Part shown: one piece after another, positions 1 through 8,710 of the stretch
Layout: every line of letters begins with the position of its first letter
Numbering within the stretch: the first letter of the stretch is position 1
DNA from: Alkalibacterium sp. AK22
GTDB taxonomy: Bacteria > Bacillota > Bacilli > Lactobacillales > Carnobacteriaceae_A
Direction of reading: 5' to 3'
DNA: 64,000 nt
Assembly (NCBI RefSeq): GCF_000585255.1
Contig: NZ_JANL01000036.1
Coordinates: 36,057-100,056 of the forward strand
Program-made: the position numbers and the translations under genes
Notes under the pieces: model-generated
What the model was told of the DNA's origin: nothing
Databases searched by the model: none
Seen by the model: only the letters and a program-made list of their open reading frames with translations

Positions 1-42
1 GGGAGTGACTTTTTTAGATTATCGCGGCTTGCTATACGTCAA

Positions 43-1398
43 TTAAAACGAGAGCACCCCGGCAAGACTAAGCAGCTGGGTCAGAAGATATAATACGGGA
101 ATCGATAAAATAGTCCGGAAAATAAAGACTTTGGTAACATCCCAGAAGTTGAGTCCAATTTCTGTTTTGACAAGGATCATACCTGTTTCCGACATAAATA
201 CCAGTTGCGTGAAGGCGAGTACTCCAATAAAGAAACGGGCTGCTTCAGATACTGAACCGCTGATGAAAAGCGCCGGCAAATACATATCTGCAAAACCGGC
301 CAATGAAGCCGGAGCCATTTCAGCAGCAACTTCTGAACTGAAACCAAGTAGCTGATATATATAAATAAAGGGAACACTGATTACATCAAAAAAGGCTGTA
401 TACTCAGCAATAATCAGCGATACTGTCCCTACTGCCATAATAATCGGTAGGAAGCCTACATATATGTGGACAATATTTTTGACAGCTTCAATAAACGCTC
501 CACCCACTCGAGTCGCTTCCGCTTCTTCTACAGCTGAATCATAAGCGTGCGTCACGACCGTTTTTTCATCCGGTACATCATTTGATTTGGGCTCCGTATT
601 TTCATAATACGTCGGCTCAAATTTTTTCAAGGGCATCCGGGCAGTTATAAAGGCAAGAATCAGGGTAACCAGCAGAATTGTACCGTAAAAAATAGGGAAA
701 ATGGAACTGAATCCGAGTAGATCAGCTACGGCTGCAGCAAATGCGATACCCACAATAGAGAAACTGGTAGAGATGATATAGGCTTCTCTTTTATTGTAAT
801 AACCCCTTTGGTACTGATTGTCAGTGACTACGATACCAATCGTCCCGTCGCCGACAAAAGATGCAATACCGTCAATCATCGCATACCCTGGAACTTTGAA
901 GACTTTCTCCACCACAGGGCCAAGAATAATACCGATAAATTCTACCATACCGAAGTGGGTCAGCAGTGGTAAAGCCAGCAGGCCCACAAAGAAAGTGATA
1001 TAAAGTGTCGTCAGCAGGCCGTCCCCTCCAGCCATCAGCCCTCCAGTATCTGGGTCCAGAACTGCATCAACTAGTGTATTCCCCGCAAACCATTCATTGA
1101 TGACCATCAGGTAGAGAAAAGATCCTACCAGCCTAAGCACAACATTTATGGGTGATGCCTTGAACACATTGTTCAAAAATTTGCTGCTTGAAGTGTAGAA
1201 GAGAAAAATAACCGTTCCTAAAAGTACAATCCAGGAGGATACTTCAGTGAACAAAAGAAATTCATCCAGTATATTGTCGGTAACCAGATAAATGATGTGT
1301 GAAATCATTATTCTGCTTTCTCCACCTATTTCAAAGGGGACCAGAAAAAACACTACCCCCAGAAGGGATAATAATATAAACTTTAACTTATTAATCAT
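43..1398 (-). CDS. YjiH-family membrane protein with nucleoside-recognition (Gate) domains
   Basis: A 451-residue polytopic membrane protein. The glycine-rich stretch ending in DGIASFVGDGTIG followed by TDNQYQRGYY is typical of the YjiH family, which carries Gate (nucleoside recognition) domains; substrate and direction of transport are not established for the family. Many hydrophobic segments run the whole length, with a charged cytoplasmic-looking loop near residues 265-300. The start is placed at the ATG giving MINKLKF because a GGAGGAG site lies about 8 bases upstream; a frame 20 codons longer lacks such a site. It appears monocistronic with its own promoter upstream. The family call is confident, the transported compound unknown. 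Confidence 0.85.
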   Translation of the reverse strand: MINKLKFILLSLLGVVFFLVPFEIGGESRIMISHIIYLVTDNILDEFLLFTEVSSWIVLLGTVIFLFYTSSSKFLNNVFKASPINVVLRLVGSFLYLMVINEWFAGNTLVDAVLDPDTGGLMAGGDGLLTTLYITFFVGLLALPLLTHFGMVEFIGIILGPVVEKVFKVPGYAMIDGIASFVGDGTIGIVVTDNQYQRGYYNKREAYIISTSFSIVGIAFAAAVADLLGFSSIFPIFYGTILLVTLILAFITARMPLKKFEPTYYENTEPKSNDVPDEKTVVTHAYDSAVEEAEATRVGGAFIEAVKNIVHIYVGFLPIIMAVGTVSLIIAEYTAFFDVISVPFIYIYQLLGFSSEVAAEMAPASLAGFADMYLPALFISGSVSEAARFFIGVLAFTQLVFMSETGMILVKTEIGLNFWDVTKVFIFRTILSIPVLYLLTQLLSLAGVLSF

Positions 1399-1449
1399 GT
1401 ATAATACTCCTCCAATTTTGTCGCTTTTCAGGATAGCACAAATATGAAT

Positions 1450-1481
1450 ATTATACAATTTTTTTATCTTTGTCTTGTCAA
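1450..1481 (-). promoter_or_regulatory. candidate promoter of the YjiH-family gene
   Basis: On the minus strand a perfect TTGACA (1476-1481) precedes a perfect TATAAT (1450-1455), but the spacer is 20 bases, longer than the ideal 17, so activity is uncertain. The remaining gene-free DNA from 1482 to 1717 is very A/T-rich with poly-A runs; I see no gene in it. Confidence 0.4.
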
Positions 1482-1717
1482 ATAGAAAGTGTTATTGTTG
1501 TATAAATAGTACTTATGTAGTTATTTTATACATATAAAGCTCCTTTTTTCGAAAGCTTCTACCCACTATCCTGTAAAACAGTATCAAAAAAAAAACTATT
1601 ATAAAAAAAGACTCTAAAGACAGTTTTTGTAAAAAAAAAGTTCTTTAATCTGCCTATAGACGACAGTATATTTATGAAGCTATCATTTTGGCTCTTCCCT
1701 TAAACTTAAACAGGGAC

Positions 1718-1749
1718 AAAAAAAGAGGCATGGAGTGATCCATGCCTCT
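1718..1749 (-). terminator. terminator of the first cold-shock gene
   Basis: An eleven-base-pair stem (AGAGGCATGGA with TCCATGCCTCT) is followed on the minus strand by a run of T. It lies just after the stop of the cold-shock gene at 1772 and is duplicated at 2230-2260. Confidence 0.9.
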
Positions 1750-1771
1750 AGTCAGTGATTAAGCTAGGTGA

Positions 1772-1972
1772 TTAAGCCTTAGTAACGTTTGCTGCCTGAA
1801 GTCCGCGTGCGCCTTCTTCAGTGTCAAAGTTTACTGCTTGACCTTCGTCAAGAGACTTGAATCCTTCTTCTTGGATTGCTGAGAAGTGTACGAATACGTC
1901 ATCCGCTCCGTCACGTTCGATAAATCCAAAACCTTTTTCTGCGTTAAACCATTTTACTGTACCTGTTTCCAT
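1772..1972 (-). CDS. cspA: cold-shock protein, copy 1
   Basis: A 66-residue single-OB-fold cold-shock protein that binds single-stranded nucleic acid and acts as an RNA chaperone. The RNP1-type motif KGFGFIER and RNP2-type motif VFVHFSAI are both present and the length is exactly that of the family. The start follows a GGAGGAAT ribosome site. It is 65/66 identical to the next gene (Ala against Thr in the segment DEGQxVNF), and the flanking leader and terminator are duplicated too, so this is a recent tandem duplication. The long A/T-rich leader fits regulation at the RNA level. Function is certain; the specific Csp name is generic. Confidence 0.97.
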   Translation of the reverse strand: METGTVKWFNAEKGFGFIERDGADDVFVHFSAIQEEGFKSLDEGQAVNFDTEEGARGLQAANVTKA

Positions 1973-2090
1973 AATAAAATTCCTCCTTGTGCCTTTTGCA
2001 CATATTTACATTATTGCTTAAGGTCCAATTCGGAATGCATTACACAGTTCGTAAAATGTCTCTTACAATATGTTATACACAGTATAGCAC
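1973..2090 (-). promoter_or_regulatory. cold-shock leader and promoter, copy 1
   Basis: About 110 bases of untranslated leader precede the gene. On the minus strand an extended -10 like element (TGCTATACT) lies near 2085; no good -35 was seen. The same leader, nearly base for base, precedes copy 2 at 2484-2600, including the ribosome site. Long conserved leaders are usual for csp genes and act as temperature-responsive mRNA structures. Confidence 0.6.
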
Positions 2091-2229
2091 ACGAGTCACT
2101 AATTACCTAATTTATTTTTCAATTGCCTTATTATTGACTTATTTGATGTCCTTACTGATTTTTTCTCTGATATGTCGGCCGTATACCTTTCATTCCTCAA
2201 CAGGCTGACCGTTTTTGCGATATGTACAC

Positions 2230-2260
2230 AAAAAAGAGGCATGGAATGATCCATACCTCT
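2230..2260 (-). terminator. terminator of the second cold-shock gene
   Basis: The same stem-loop as at 1718-1749, with one mismatch (the right arm reads CCATACCTCT), followed by T on the minus strand. It lies between the two cold-shock copies, so each has its own terminator. Confidence 0.85.
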
Positions 2261-2282
2261 AGTCAGTGATTAAGTTAGGTGA

Positions 2283-2483
2283 TTAAGCCTTAGTTACGTT
2301 GGCAGCCTGAAGTCCGCGTGCGCCTTCTTCAGTGTCAAAGTTTACTGTCTGACCTTCGTCAAGAGACTTGAATCCTTCTTCTTGGATTGCTGAGAAGTGT
2401 ACGAATACGTCGTCCGCTCCGTCACGTTCGATAAATCCAAAACCTTTTTCTGCGTTAAACCATTTTACTGTACCTGTTTCCAT
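2283..2483 (-). CDS. cspA: cold-shock protein, copy 2
   Basis: A 66-residue cold-shock protein differing from copy 1 by one residue (Thr in DEGQTVNF). The RNP1 (KGFGFIER) and RNP2 (VFVHFSAI) RNA-binding motifs are intact, and a GGAGGAAT ribosome site precedes the ATG. Promoter, leader, gene and terminator repeat with an offset of 511 bases, so each copy should be an independent transcription unit. The leaders differ most beyond the -10 region, so the two may differ in strength. No decay is visible in either copy. Confidence 0.97.
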   Translation of the reverse strand: METGTVKWFNAEKGFGFIERDGADDVFVHFSAIQEEGFKSLDEGQTVNFDTEEGARGLQAANVTKA

Positions 2484-2600
2484 AATAAAATTCCTCCTTG
2501 TGCCTTCTGCACGTATTTACAATATTGCTTAAGGACCAATTCGGAATGCATTACACAGTTCGTAAAATGTCTCTTACAATATGTTATACATATCATAGCA
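2484..2600 (-). promoter_or_regulatory. cold-shock leader and promoter, copy 2
   Basis: Near-identical copy of the leader at 1973-2090. The -10 like element reads TGCTATGAT here, a change from TGCTATACT. The match fades beyond about 2600, marking the end of the duplicated unit. Confidence 0.55.
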
Positions 2601-2716
2601 CAAGCAGAGCGGATTGCCAAATTTATTTTCCAATTGTCTTATTTCTGACTCATTTACTTTTGTCATTTTTGCAAAATAACTTGTTCTCCTTGAATCAGAT
2701 CACCTGTATATAGCGC

Positions 2717-2899
2717 TCAGGTATGTTTCACTCTAGCTTTTAGTCGCTTCATTACCACCTTCTTTAGATAGAAAGAAAGGGCAAATAAGGCAACTAGACC
2801 CAAAAGCTGTAGCTCTAAGGTCGCTTTTATCCAAAGTTTCATCGAAATGAGAATCACAAAAAGCAGGATCCCCAGCATCACAGCTGTCTCTTTTTTCAT
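2717..2899 (-). CDS. small two-helix membrane protein of unknown function
   Basis: A 60-residue protein with two hydrophobic helices (about residues 7-24 and 31-45) and a strongly basic tail (KKVVMKRLKARVK). By the positive-inside rule both ends probably face the cytoplasm. A purine-rich AAGGGGGGC site stands before the ATG. I do not recognise a family. It sits alone between the cold-shock pair and dus. It is short, but the ribosome site and the clean helix-loop-helix layout support a real gene. Confidence 0.6.
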   Translation of the reverse strand: MKKETAVMLGILLFVILISMKLWIKATLELQLLGLVALFALSFYLKKVVMKRLKARVKHT

Positions 2900-3052
2900 G
2901 ATACTGCCCCCCTTCTACTTCAGGAACGGTTCAGATACTGCTCTGATTTTTTTAAGGTAGCTCACAACCTAGATCACTGTTTCGACTTTTATATTCCACC
3001 TTTATTATACTCTTGTTTTTGAAAGCCGGGAAGCTGGACGATTTGAAGGATT

Positions 3053-3076
3053 AAAAAACCCGCGTAAGCGGGTTTT
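3053..3076 (-). terminator. terminator downstream of dus
   Basis: The stem AACCCGC/GCGGGTT with loop GTAA is flanked by A and T runs on both sides. It starts directly past the dus stop codon and could also act on the opposite strand. Confidence 0.9.
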
Positions 3077-3079
3077 CAA

Positions 3080-4081
3080 TCAATTACTGTATGTGTCAGC
3101 TGTTTCTTCAACAGGCTGATTCAGCTGCTCTTCAAATTGATCGAGCAGCACTCGAACTTCATCAGTTGTGACGGTCTCCATCAGTTTTTGTCTCAATTCA
3201 CTTGCCCCTCGCATGCCACGGACATAGATTTTAAAGAATCGTCTCAATGGTTTAAAGGCTCGGCCATTCACTTCACCGTACTGGTCGAATAAGTCGAGAT
3301 GCAGACGCAGCAAATCCAGCATTTCCTGACTGCTGTGCTCCCTTGCTTCTTTTTCAAAAGCAAAAGGATTGGTGAACACACCGCGGCCGATCATTACTCC
3401 GTCAACTCCAGTCTCTTCAACGATTTTTAGGCCTGTCTCACGGTCAGGAATATCCCCATTGATCGTCAGCAGAGTGTCCGGCGCGATTTCATCACGCAGT
3501 TGTTTGATTTCCGGTATCAGTTCCCAGTGAGCGTCATATTTACTCATTTCCCTTCTCGTACGAAGGTGTATTGAAAGGTTTACGATATCTTGATTGAGTA
3601 AGTGGGTAATCCAGTCTCTCCATTCATCCAGTTTGGTGTATCCCAGACGGGTTTTCACGCTAACGGGTAGACCTCCAGCCTTGGCAGCTTCAATCAGTTC
3701 AGCCGCCACTTCCGGTCGAAGAATCAGCCCGCTTCCTCTCCCCTTACCGGCTACGTTAGGGACCGGGCAGCCCATATTGATATCCACACCGCTGAAGCCT
3801 GCTTCAGCCATTCCGATACTCATTTCTTTGAAATGCTCCGGCTCGTCTCCCCAGATATGGGCCACCAGCGGCTGCTCATCTTCAGTAAAGGCCAGTCGGC
3901 CACGTAAACTGTTGCGTCCTTCCGGATGGCAGTAGCTTACAGAGTTGGCAAATTCTGTAAAAAACACATCTGGACGGCCGGCTTCGGCTATGACATGTCT
4001 GAAAACGACGTCCGTTACATCTTCCATCGGTGCCAGAATAAAGAAGGGTTTCGGCAGATTTTTCCAGAAATTCTCTTTCAT
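3080..4081 (-). CDS. dus: tRNA-dihydrouridine synthase
   Basis: A 333-residue flavoenzyme that reduces uridine to dihydrouridine in tRNA. The N-terminal [10 protein letters not shown] motif and [11 protein letters not shown] with the catalytic cysteine (Cys105) are classic Dus signatures. The FMN TIM barrel continues through SVKTRLGY and the phosphate-binding GVMIGRG. The C-terminal helical tRNA-binding part ends around residue 315. An AAAGGAT site lies upstream of the ATG. It appears to be a single-gene unit closed by the hairpin at 3053-3076. Which D-loop position it modifies cannot be told from sequence alone. Confidence 0.95.
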   Translation of the reverse strand: MKENFWKNLPKPFFILAPMEDVTDVVFRHVIAEAGRPDVFFTEFANSVSYCHPEGRNSLRGRLAFTEDEQPLVAHIWGDEPEHFKEMSIGMAEAGFSGVDINMGCPVPNVAGKGRGSGLILRPEVAAELIEAAKAGGLPVSVKTRLGYTKLDEWRDWITHLLNQDIVNLSIHLRTRREMSKYDAHWELIPEIKQLRDEIAPDTLLTINGDIPDRETGLKIVEETGVDGVMIGRGVFTNPFAFEKEAREHSSQEMLDLLRLHLDLFDQYGEVNGRAFKPLRRFFKIYVRGMRGASELRQKLMETVTTDEVRVLLDQFEEQLNQPVEETADTYSN

Positions 4082-4285
4082 AATAAAGTAAATCCTTTCA
4101 TTATTTAAATTCGTGTATAAGCAGCAGCCTTTCCAGTCTCAACCCCACTGCATTATTGATGATTGGCTTGCGCTATTATTTAGTTTACCGGTTAATTCTT
4201 AAAAAGATTTAAATAGCAGTGAAAAACTAACTCTATTTATTTTAACGATTACACGGCTTTTGTCAAATACTCCTTTTCAGCATAT

Positions 4286-4323
4286 AAAAACACCTTCAGC
4301 TAGTAACTGCCAAAGGTATTTTT
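4286..4323 (-). terminator. terminator-like hairpin after the SH3 lipoprotein gene
   Basis: AAAATACCTT pairs with AAGGTGTTTT through a 16-base loop, with A/T tracts on both sides. It lies about 90 bases past the stop of the lipoprotein gene. The rest of 4082-4285 holds only A/T-rich leader DNA of dus. Confidence 0.5.
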
Positions 4324-4411
4324 CAGTTTGTACGTTCGGCAGTCCTTTCATTGCTTAGGGTTATAAGTATGCCTCCCAGCAAATAGTATGGTTTATTCAA
4401 CCCTTCACTTT

Positions 4412-5722
4412 TTACTGATAAATAATTAGACCGGGCTGTGGATCAAGATCCATGACTTCTTCTGGAGTCATTAACGGACGATCATAGTGAACGCCAGGTC
4501 TATCCGAGAAGTGGTACCACAGCTTGAAGCCTTTGTTGGGAATGTTCGTTGCTTCTGCAACCCGGTCATGCGTCGCCCGTTTACCTTCCGGTGTGCCCCA
4601 GCCGGATGTGTTATGAACCAGTAGGACCGGATCAAAGTCACTGGACGCCGCTTCAACATCACGGATCATCTTTTCTACAAACTGATGGAAGACAAACTGA
4701 CGTGTCCCCTGAATTTCATTGTCTTCGATATAGGCTTTCATTATTTCCTGTACTTCATTCAGTTCTGTACCGGTGATGTGGCCGACTTCCTGCATCGGTC
4801 TTTCCGTACGCCATTCCGGATCGAGTGCCAGATGAACATTCGGGTATCTCAGAAAAGACTGGATTTCCTGAATAGAATAAGTCGGGTGATGTCTGCCCAT
4901 CTGATGATCGATATAAACGAGGATCCCTCTCTCGTAAGCCGCCTCAATATAAGAAAGAGCCAGATCATAGTCCATTTTGAATACCTCGCCCCCAGGCTGA
5001 ACGGTTCCGTACACCAAGTATACGGCAGGGATTGTTTTTTTGTCGTTTAAAAGCGCATCGTATGTTTCAGCGGTTTTTGTTACCAGATTTAGCAGTTCCT
5101 CAACTGGATGACGCCCTACTATACCCATGATTTCAGAATTAGGGTGTCCATAGTATGCCACTACCGTATGGTCTTCAAACAGAGCGGGCGAAGCAAAGAA
5201 ATCATTCCGTTCCTCATCACTGAAGTCTGTCAGCTGGTGCAGATCGTTCAGATCGCCTGTTGTAAATTCAGATGAGACCCAGCCTTCGTTCAGTGCCAGA
5301 TTGTGGTGTTCGATCTGATACCAGGTCAGGTCCTCTTCTTTTATTTCATCGGTAATCCGGACTTCATTTCCTTTTCTTAAAGAACCTAACTCAACACTTT
5401 CAGCTGATCCTTCTGATCTGATTGTCAGGCGGTCAGCAGTAATGTACCTGACGTTCTCCTGATTTCCAAAACTAGAAACGGGTGCTTCCACTTCATCTTC
5501 TTCAGGAACCTCTTCCCCGGACTCCTCACCTTCATCATAATCAGCGTCTTTTTCTTGCGTTTCTGTCTCGTCTGATTCTGAAACTGTCTCACTCCTTGCT
5601 TGCTTTTCCTGTTCCATCTGGCCAGATTCTTCCTGAGCAGGTTCTTCCTCAGGGCATCCTGACAGTGTTAGTACAGACAGCGAGAGCAGTGTAAGTAAAC
5701 GTGCATGCCATTTATTCGTCAT
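4412..5722 (-). CDS. SH3-domain surface lipoprotein, paralogue A
   Basis: A 436-residue lipoprotein. A basic N-terminus, a hydrophobic core and the lipobox LSGC (Cys23) predict lipidation. Residues 24-85 are a very acidic linker. Residues about 92-155 look like a bacterial SH3 domain (RLTIRSEGSAESV through EGWVSSEF). The remaining 270 residues form a conserved domain I cannot name (VVAYYGHP, YGTVQPGG, HLALDPEWR, LWYHFSD, LIIYQ at the end). A glycosidase-like or other TIM-barrel fold is possible but is only a guess. An AGGAGAGG site precedes the ATG. A close paralogue lies at 6965-8233, with an oxidoreductase gene between them. Probable cell-wall-associated protein. Confidence 0.8.
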   Translation of the reverse strand: MTNKWHARLLTLLSLSVLTLSGCPEEEPAQEESGQMEQEKQARSETVSESDETETQEKDADYDEGEESGEEVPEEDEVEAPVSSFGNQENVRYITADRLTIRSEGSAESVELGSLRKGNEVRITDEIKEEDLTWYQIEHHNLALNEGWVSSEFTTGDLNDLHQLTDFSDEERNDFFASPALFEDHTVVAYYGHPNSEIMGIVGRHPVEELLNLVTKTAETYDALLNDKKTIPAVYLVYGTVQPGGEVFKMDYDLALSYIEAAYERGILVYIDHQMGRHHPTYSIQEIQSFLRYPNVHLALDPEWRTERPMQEVGHITGTELNEVQEIMKAYIEDNEIQGTRQFVFHQFVEKMIRDVEAASSDFDPVLLVHNTSGWGTPEGKRATHDRVAEATNIPNKGFKLWYHFSDRPGVHYDRPLMTPEEVMDLDPQPGLIIYQ

Positions 5723-5749
5723 ATTTTTTTCCTCTCCTATTTTCCTATG

Positions 5750-6724
5750 TTATTCAGTACCGGTTTTTTCCTGCGGATAGACCAGCCCCATCTGTCTGCG
5801 GCACTCATCCATCAGTTCCATGACTGCCAAGGTACTCTCAGCTGAAATCTTCAACCCTGTTTTTCGACCCGACCTTATTTCTTCGGCTACATTGGAAAAC
5901 TGCTGCCCATATAGCAGATCATTTGTTGTGAAGGCTTCAGTCTGACCCTCGACTTCCAGTATGGCTTTATGTGCTGCATGAAAATAAGGCACATGAATGC
6001 TTCCTTTTGTCCCTTTAGCCTCAAAGTAGTGGCCACCCTCTTTTTCCATGGATACAAGAAGAGTGGCTTTGAAGTTCCCATAATTCATGACTATTTGATC
6101 GGACAAATCTACTTCCTCCATATGCCCTGCACACTGAATAGACAGCGGCGGTCCAAAGAGTTCATAAATGTAGCGAATAGTGTAGATGCCCAGATCAAGC
6201 AGTGCCCCGCCCAGCATTTCAGGTGTCGTCAGTCTTGGATTATCTGTCTGCTCAAGCAGGGGGATTTCAAAGGCACAGACGACGTCTTCCATGTCTCCGA
6301 TTGCCTGGGACTGAATCCAGTCTTTTACTTTCAGAGCCGGTTTGTTGTGCCAGGTCCACATGGCCTCGGACACATAGACCTTTTGCCTGTGGGCATAGTT
6401 AAACAATTCTCTGGTGACTGCTGCATTTTCAGTGAACGGTTTTTCGCACAAGACTGGCTTGCCTGCTTCGAGACAGAGCCGGGTAAAGTAAGCATGCTGG
6501 TCTCCATTGACATTAATGTATACGCCTTCCACTTCAGGGGCCCTAATCGCCTCAAGGGCGGTATCATAGACTTGACCACCGTAGATTTCGGCAAACTTTT
6601 CCGCTTTTTCTCGGGTCCGGTTCCACACGGCAGTAATCTCATTATCTGCTGTCTGAATCAATTCAGCAGCGGTGATCTGAGCAATCCCGCCGCATCCAAT
6701 ATATGCCCATTTAAATTTATTCAT
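5750..6724 (-). CDS. Gfo/Idh/MocA-family oxidoreductase
   Basis: A 324-residue NAD(P)-dependent dehydrogenase of the Gfo/Idh/MocA family, which acts on sugars, inositols and related compounds. The Rossmann motif IGCGGIAQ is near residue 10 and the hallmark CEKPFTEN is near 94-101, with the C-terminal substrate domain after residue 120. AGAAGGAG stands upstream of the ATG. It lies 27 bases upstream of the lipoprotein gene at 4412-5722, so it is probably co-transcribed with it. The substrate cannot be inferred. A second, distinct family member is at 52585. Confidence 0.92.
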   Translation of the reverse strand: MNKFKWAYIGCGGIAQITAAELIQTADNEITAVWNRTREKAEKFAEIYGGQVYDTALEAIRAPEVEGVYINVNGDQHAYFTRLCLEAGKPVLCEKPFTENAAVTRELFNYAHRQKVYVSEAMWTWHNKPALKVKDWIQSQAIGDMEDVVCAFEIPLLEQTDNPRLTTPEMLGGALLDLGIYTIRYIYELFGPPLSIQCAGHMEEVDLSDQIVMNYGNFKATLLVSMEKEGGHYFEAKGTKGSIHVPYFHAAHKAILEVEGQTEAFTTNDLLYGQQFSNVAEEIRSGRKTGLKISAESTLAVMELMDECRRQMGLVYPQEKTGTE

Positions 6725-6855
6725 GTTCTTCTACTCCTTCTTTTATCGGTCGGTGCACCTTCTATTCTGCCGGCTTGATGTAAGGTCTTAGTGGGCTAAC
6801 AAGTGGGGTTTGCCCTTTTTTCTAATAGATTGACACATCCTGAACCTTCTGCAAT

Positions 6856-6893
6856 CAAGTAAATACAGCCACACCATCGGCTGTATTTACTTG
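6856..6893. repeat. perfect 15-bp inverted repeat between paralogue B and the oxidoreductase
   Basis: CAAGTAAATACAGCC and its exact complement are separated by eight bases. No T-run follows on the minus strand, so this is not a standard intrinsic terminator for the gene ending at 6965, although it stands 72 bases past it. It could equally be an RNA-stabilising hairpin or an operator. Confidence 0.6.
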
Positions 6894-6964
6894 AAAAATT
6901 TTGCTGTATCCACTGTTGAACAGTGTCCCCGTGCCTGACAGGTACCAGAGGAGTCTTTCACAAA

Positions 6965-8233
6965 TTACTGATAAATAATCAGGCTAGGCTGCGGATCAAG
7001 TCTGAGTACTTCCTGGGGAGTCAGGACTGAACCCGCCTGATCGATACTGTTATACTTGAGTTTGATGCCTTTATAAGGAATATGCGCTGCTTGCGGCGCC
7101 CACTCATGCGAGGTAAGCTGTCCTTCCGGTAATTCTCTCTCATTCGTGATGTAAACAGGCAAGACGGGTTCAAAATCATTGGATACTGTTTTAATGTCCT
7201 CTACCCTCTCTTCAACAAACTGAGGAAAGACAAATTGCCTGATTCCGGGTATAGCCTGCTTTTGTATATAAGTCTGGACTGTCTGCTGAACCGTATTGAT
7301 TTCCTCCCCACTCAGCTGTCCTATCTCCTGCATCGGCAGGCCGATCCGCTGTCCGGGGTCAAGGGCTAGATGAACATTCGGATACCTCAAAAAAGGCAAA
7401 AGTTCCTGGACCGAAAAATTAAGATCTTGCCTGCCTATCGGATGCTCCAAATAAACCAAGACACCTTCCTGGTAAGCCGCTTCAATGTAAGTCATCACCA
7501 GCTCATGATTTATTTTGAAAACATCTCCTCCAGGCTGGACAGTCCCGTAAGCGAGATATACAGCCGGTAATACTCCTTTTTGTTCATCTGATTCATCATA
7601 AGACTGGGCTGTTTTCTTAAGGGAAGTGATGAGTTCATCTAACCCATAACGCCCCACAACGCCCATGCTTTCAGTATAAGGATGACCATAGTAAGCAACG
7701 ACTCGGTTGACTTCAAACAATTCAGGCGAAGTGAATAAGGCATTTTGTTCAGCCTCATCAAATAGGTCCTCAGAAAGCTCCGTCAGCTGCCGGGTCAGGT
7801 GCTCCGCTTGGATCCATCCTGAACCGCTTTCAACTGCATGATGGCTGATTTGGACCCAGGTAGATGCTTCAGTTTCCCTTATGTCAAGAATTCGGACTTC
7901 ATTTCCTCTCGCCAACCGACCGATTTCCTGGCTGCGCTCTTCGTCCTCTACTCTCAAGCTCACTTGGTCAGGCAGAACATAAGCCATGTCTCGCTGATTT
8001 CCAAAAATAGCCTGTTCCTCATGTGCATCCGCTCGTTCATCTTCATTTTGACTGAAACCTGTCTCACCCGTTTCGAATCCAGGAGCAAGCTGCTCCTCCT
8101 GACGGTTTTCTTCTGATTCTTTCAGCAGAGCATTGTCCTGATCACTATGTCTACTGGCTGCTGCATAGCCTGCCAGAATCATAAGTGCAGCCATAAAGCC
8201 TGTCAGCCTGTAACCGTATCGTTTAGCTTGCAT
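6965..8233 (-). CDS. SH3-domain surface protein, paralogue B, lipobox cysteine lost
   Basis: A 422-residue paralogue of the lipoprotein at 4412-5722 with the same layout: signal sequence, acidic linker, SH3-like domain (VSLRVEDEERSQEIG) and the same unnamed C-terminal domain (VVAYYGHP, YGTVQPGG, HLALDPGQR, LIIYQ). The lipobox position reads LAGY, with Tyr23 exactly where paralogue A has Cys23, followed by AAAS, a plausible signal peptidase I site. It should therefore be secreted or stay membrane-anchored rather than be lipidated. The start at MQAKRYG is preferred because AAAGGAG lies just upstream; a start 13 codons earlier is open. Probably arose by duplication around the oxidoreductase gene. 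Confidence 0.78.
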   Translation of the reverse strand: MQAKRYGYRLTGFMAALMILAGYAAASRHSDQDNALLKESEENRQEEQLAPGFETGETGFSQNEDERADAHEEQAIFGNQRDMAYVLPDQVSLRVEDEERSQEIGRLARGNEVRILDIRETEASTWVQISHHAVESGSGWIQAEHLTRQLTELSEDLFDEAEQNALFTSPELFEVNRVVAYYGHPYTESMGVVGRYGLDELITSLKKTAQSYDESDEQKGVLPAVYLAYGTVQPGGDVFKINHELVMTYIEAAYQEGVLVYLEHPIGRQDLNFSVQELLPFLRYPNVHLALDPGQRIGLPMQEIGQLSGEEINTVQQTVQTYIQKQAIPGIRQFVFPQFVEERVEDIKTVSNDFEPVLPVYITNERELPEGQLTSHEWAPQAAHIPYKGIKLKYNSIDQAGSVLTPQEVLRLDPQPSLIIYQ

Positions 8234-8644
8234 TTCCTTTTCTCCTTTTCTATCCATTATTCCCAGTGCCACTGTTTTGATAAAGACGAGCTGATCCCGC
8301 TGTGTGCCTACCGGACTGCCTCACCGTATTCTATTTATACCTCGATTCTTAAATCCTGAGCCCAGTCTGCCACTATAAATAGAGCGATTACACATGCCTG
8401 CAAAAATATAGGGAAGGCCAGCAATAGACAACGAAATGAATTGAACCACCATACCTGTAACCTTTCCCGAGAATCGGCTAAGTTCCTTTAGCATTCAAAT
8501 ACCAAATAAGCAGTTACTACCTATATTGTATCAAACCGACTGGCTGATAGCTTATTTTTGTTTAATTTTTTAAAATCATTCACTCTCCTGATGTCAAGGC
8601 CGACTATAGTTCAGCATGCTTACATATCAAGATGTGTCTGAACA

Positions 8645-8689
8645 AAAAAATCGTCCCTGCCCTCATATTTTAGAGGACAGGGACGATTT
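8645..8689 (-). terminator. terminator of the TspO-like gene
   Basis: AAATCGTCCCTG pairs with CAGGGACGATTT, with an extended stem (CCTC/GAGG) and a T-run on the minus strand. The gene-free stretch 8234-8644 otherwise holds the promoter side of paralogue B and nothing else I can identify. Confidence 0.92.
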
Positions 8690-8710
8690 CATATACTGCA
8701 CACCAAAAGG

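Noticed and set aside
5969..6778. A 269-codon open frame on the plus strand
   Set aside because: It is entirely antisense to the Gfo/Idh/MocA gene, has no ribosome site and its composition is that of a mirrored frame.
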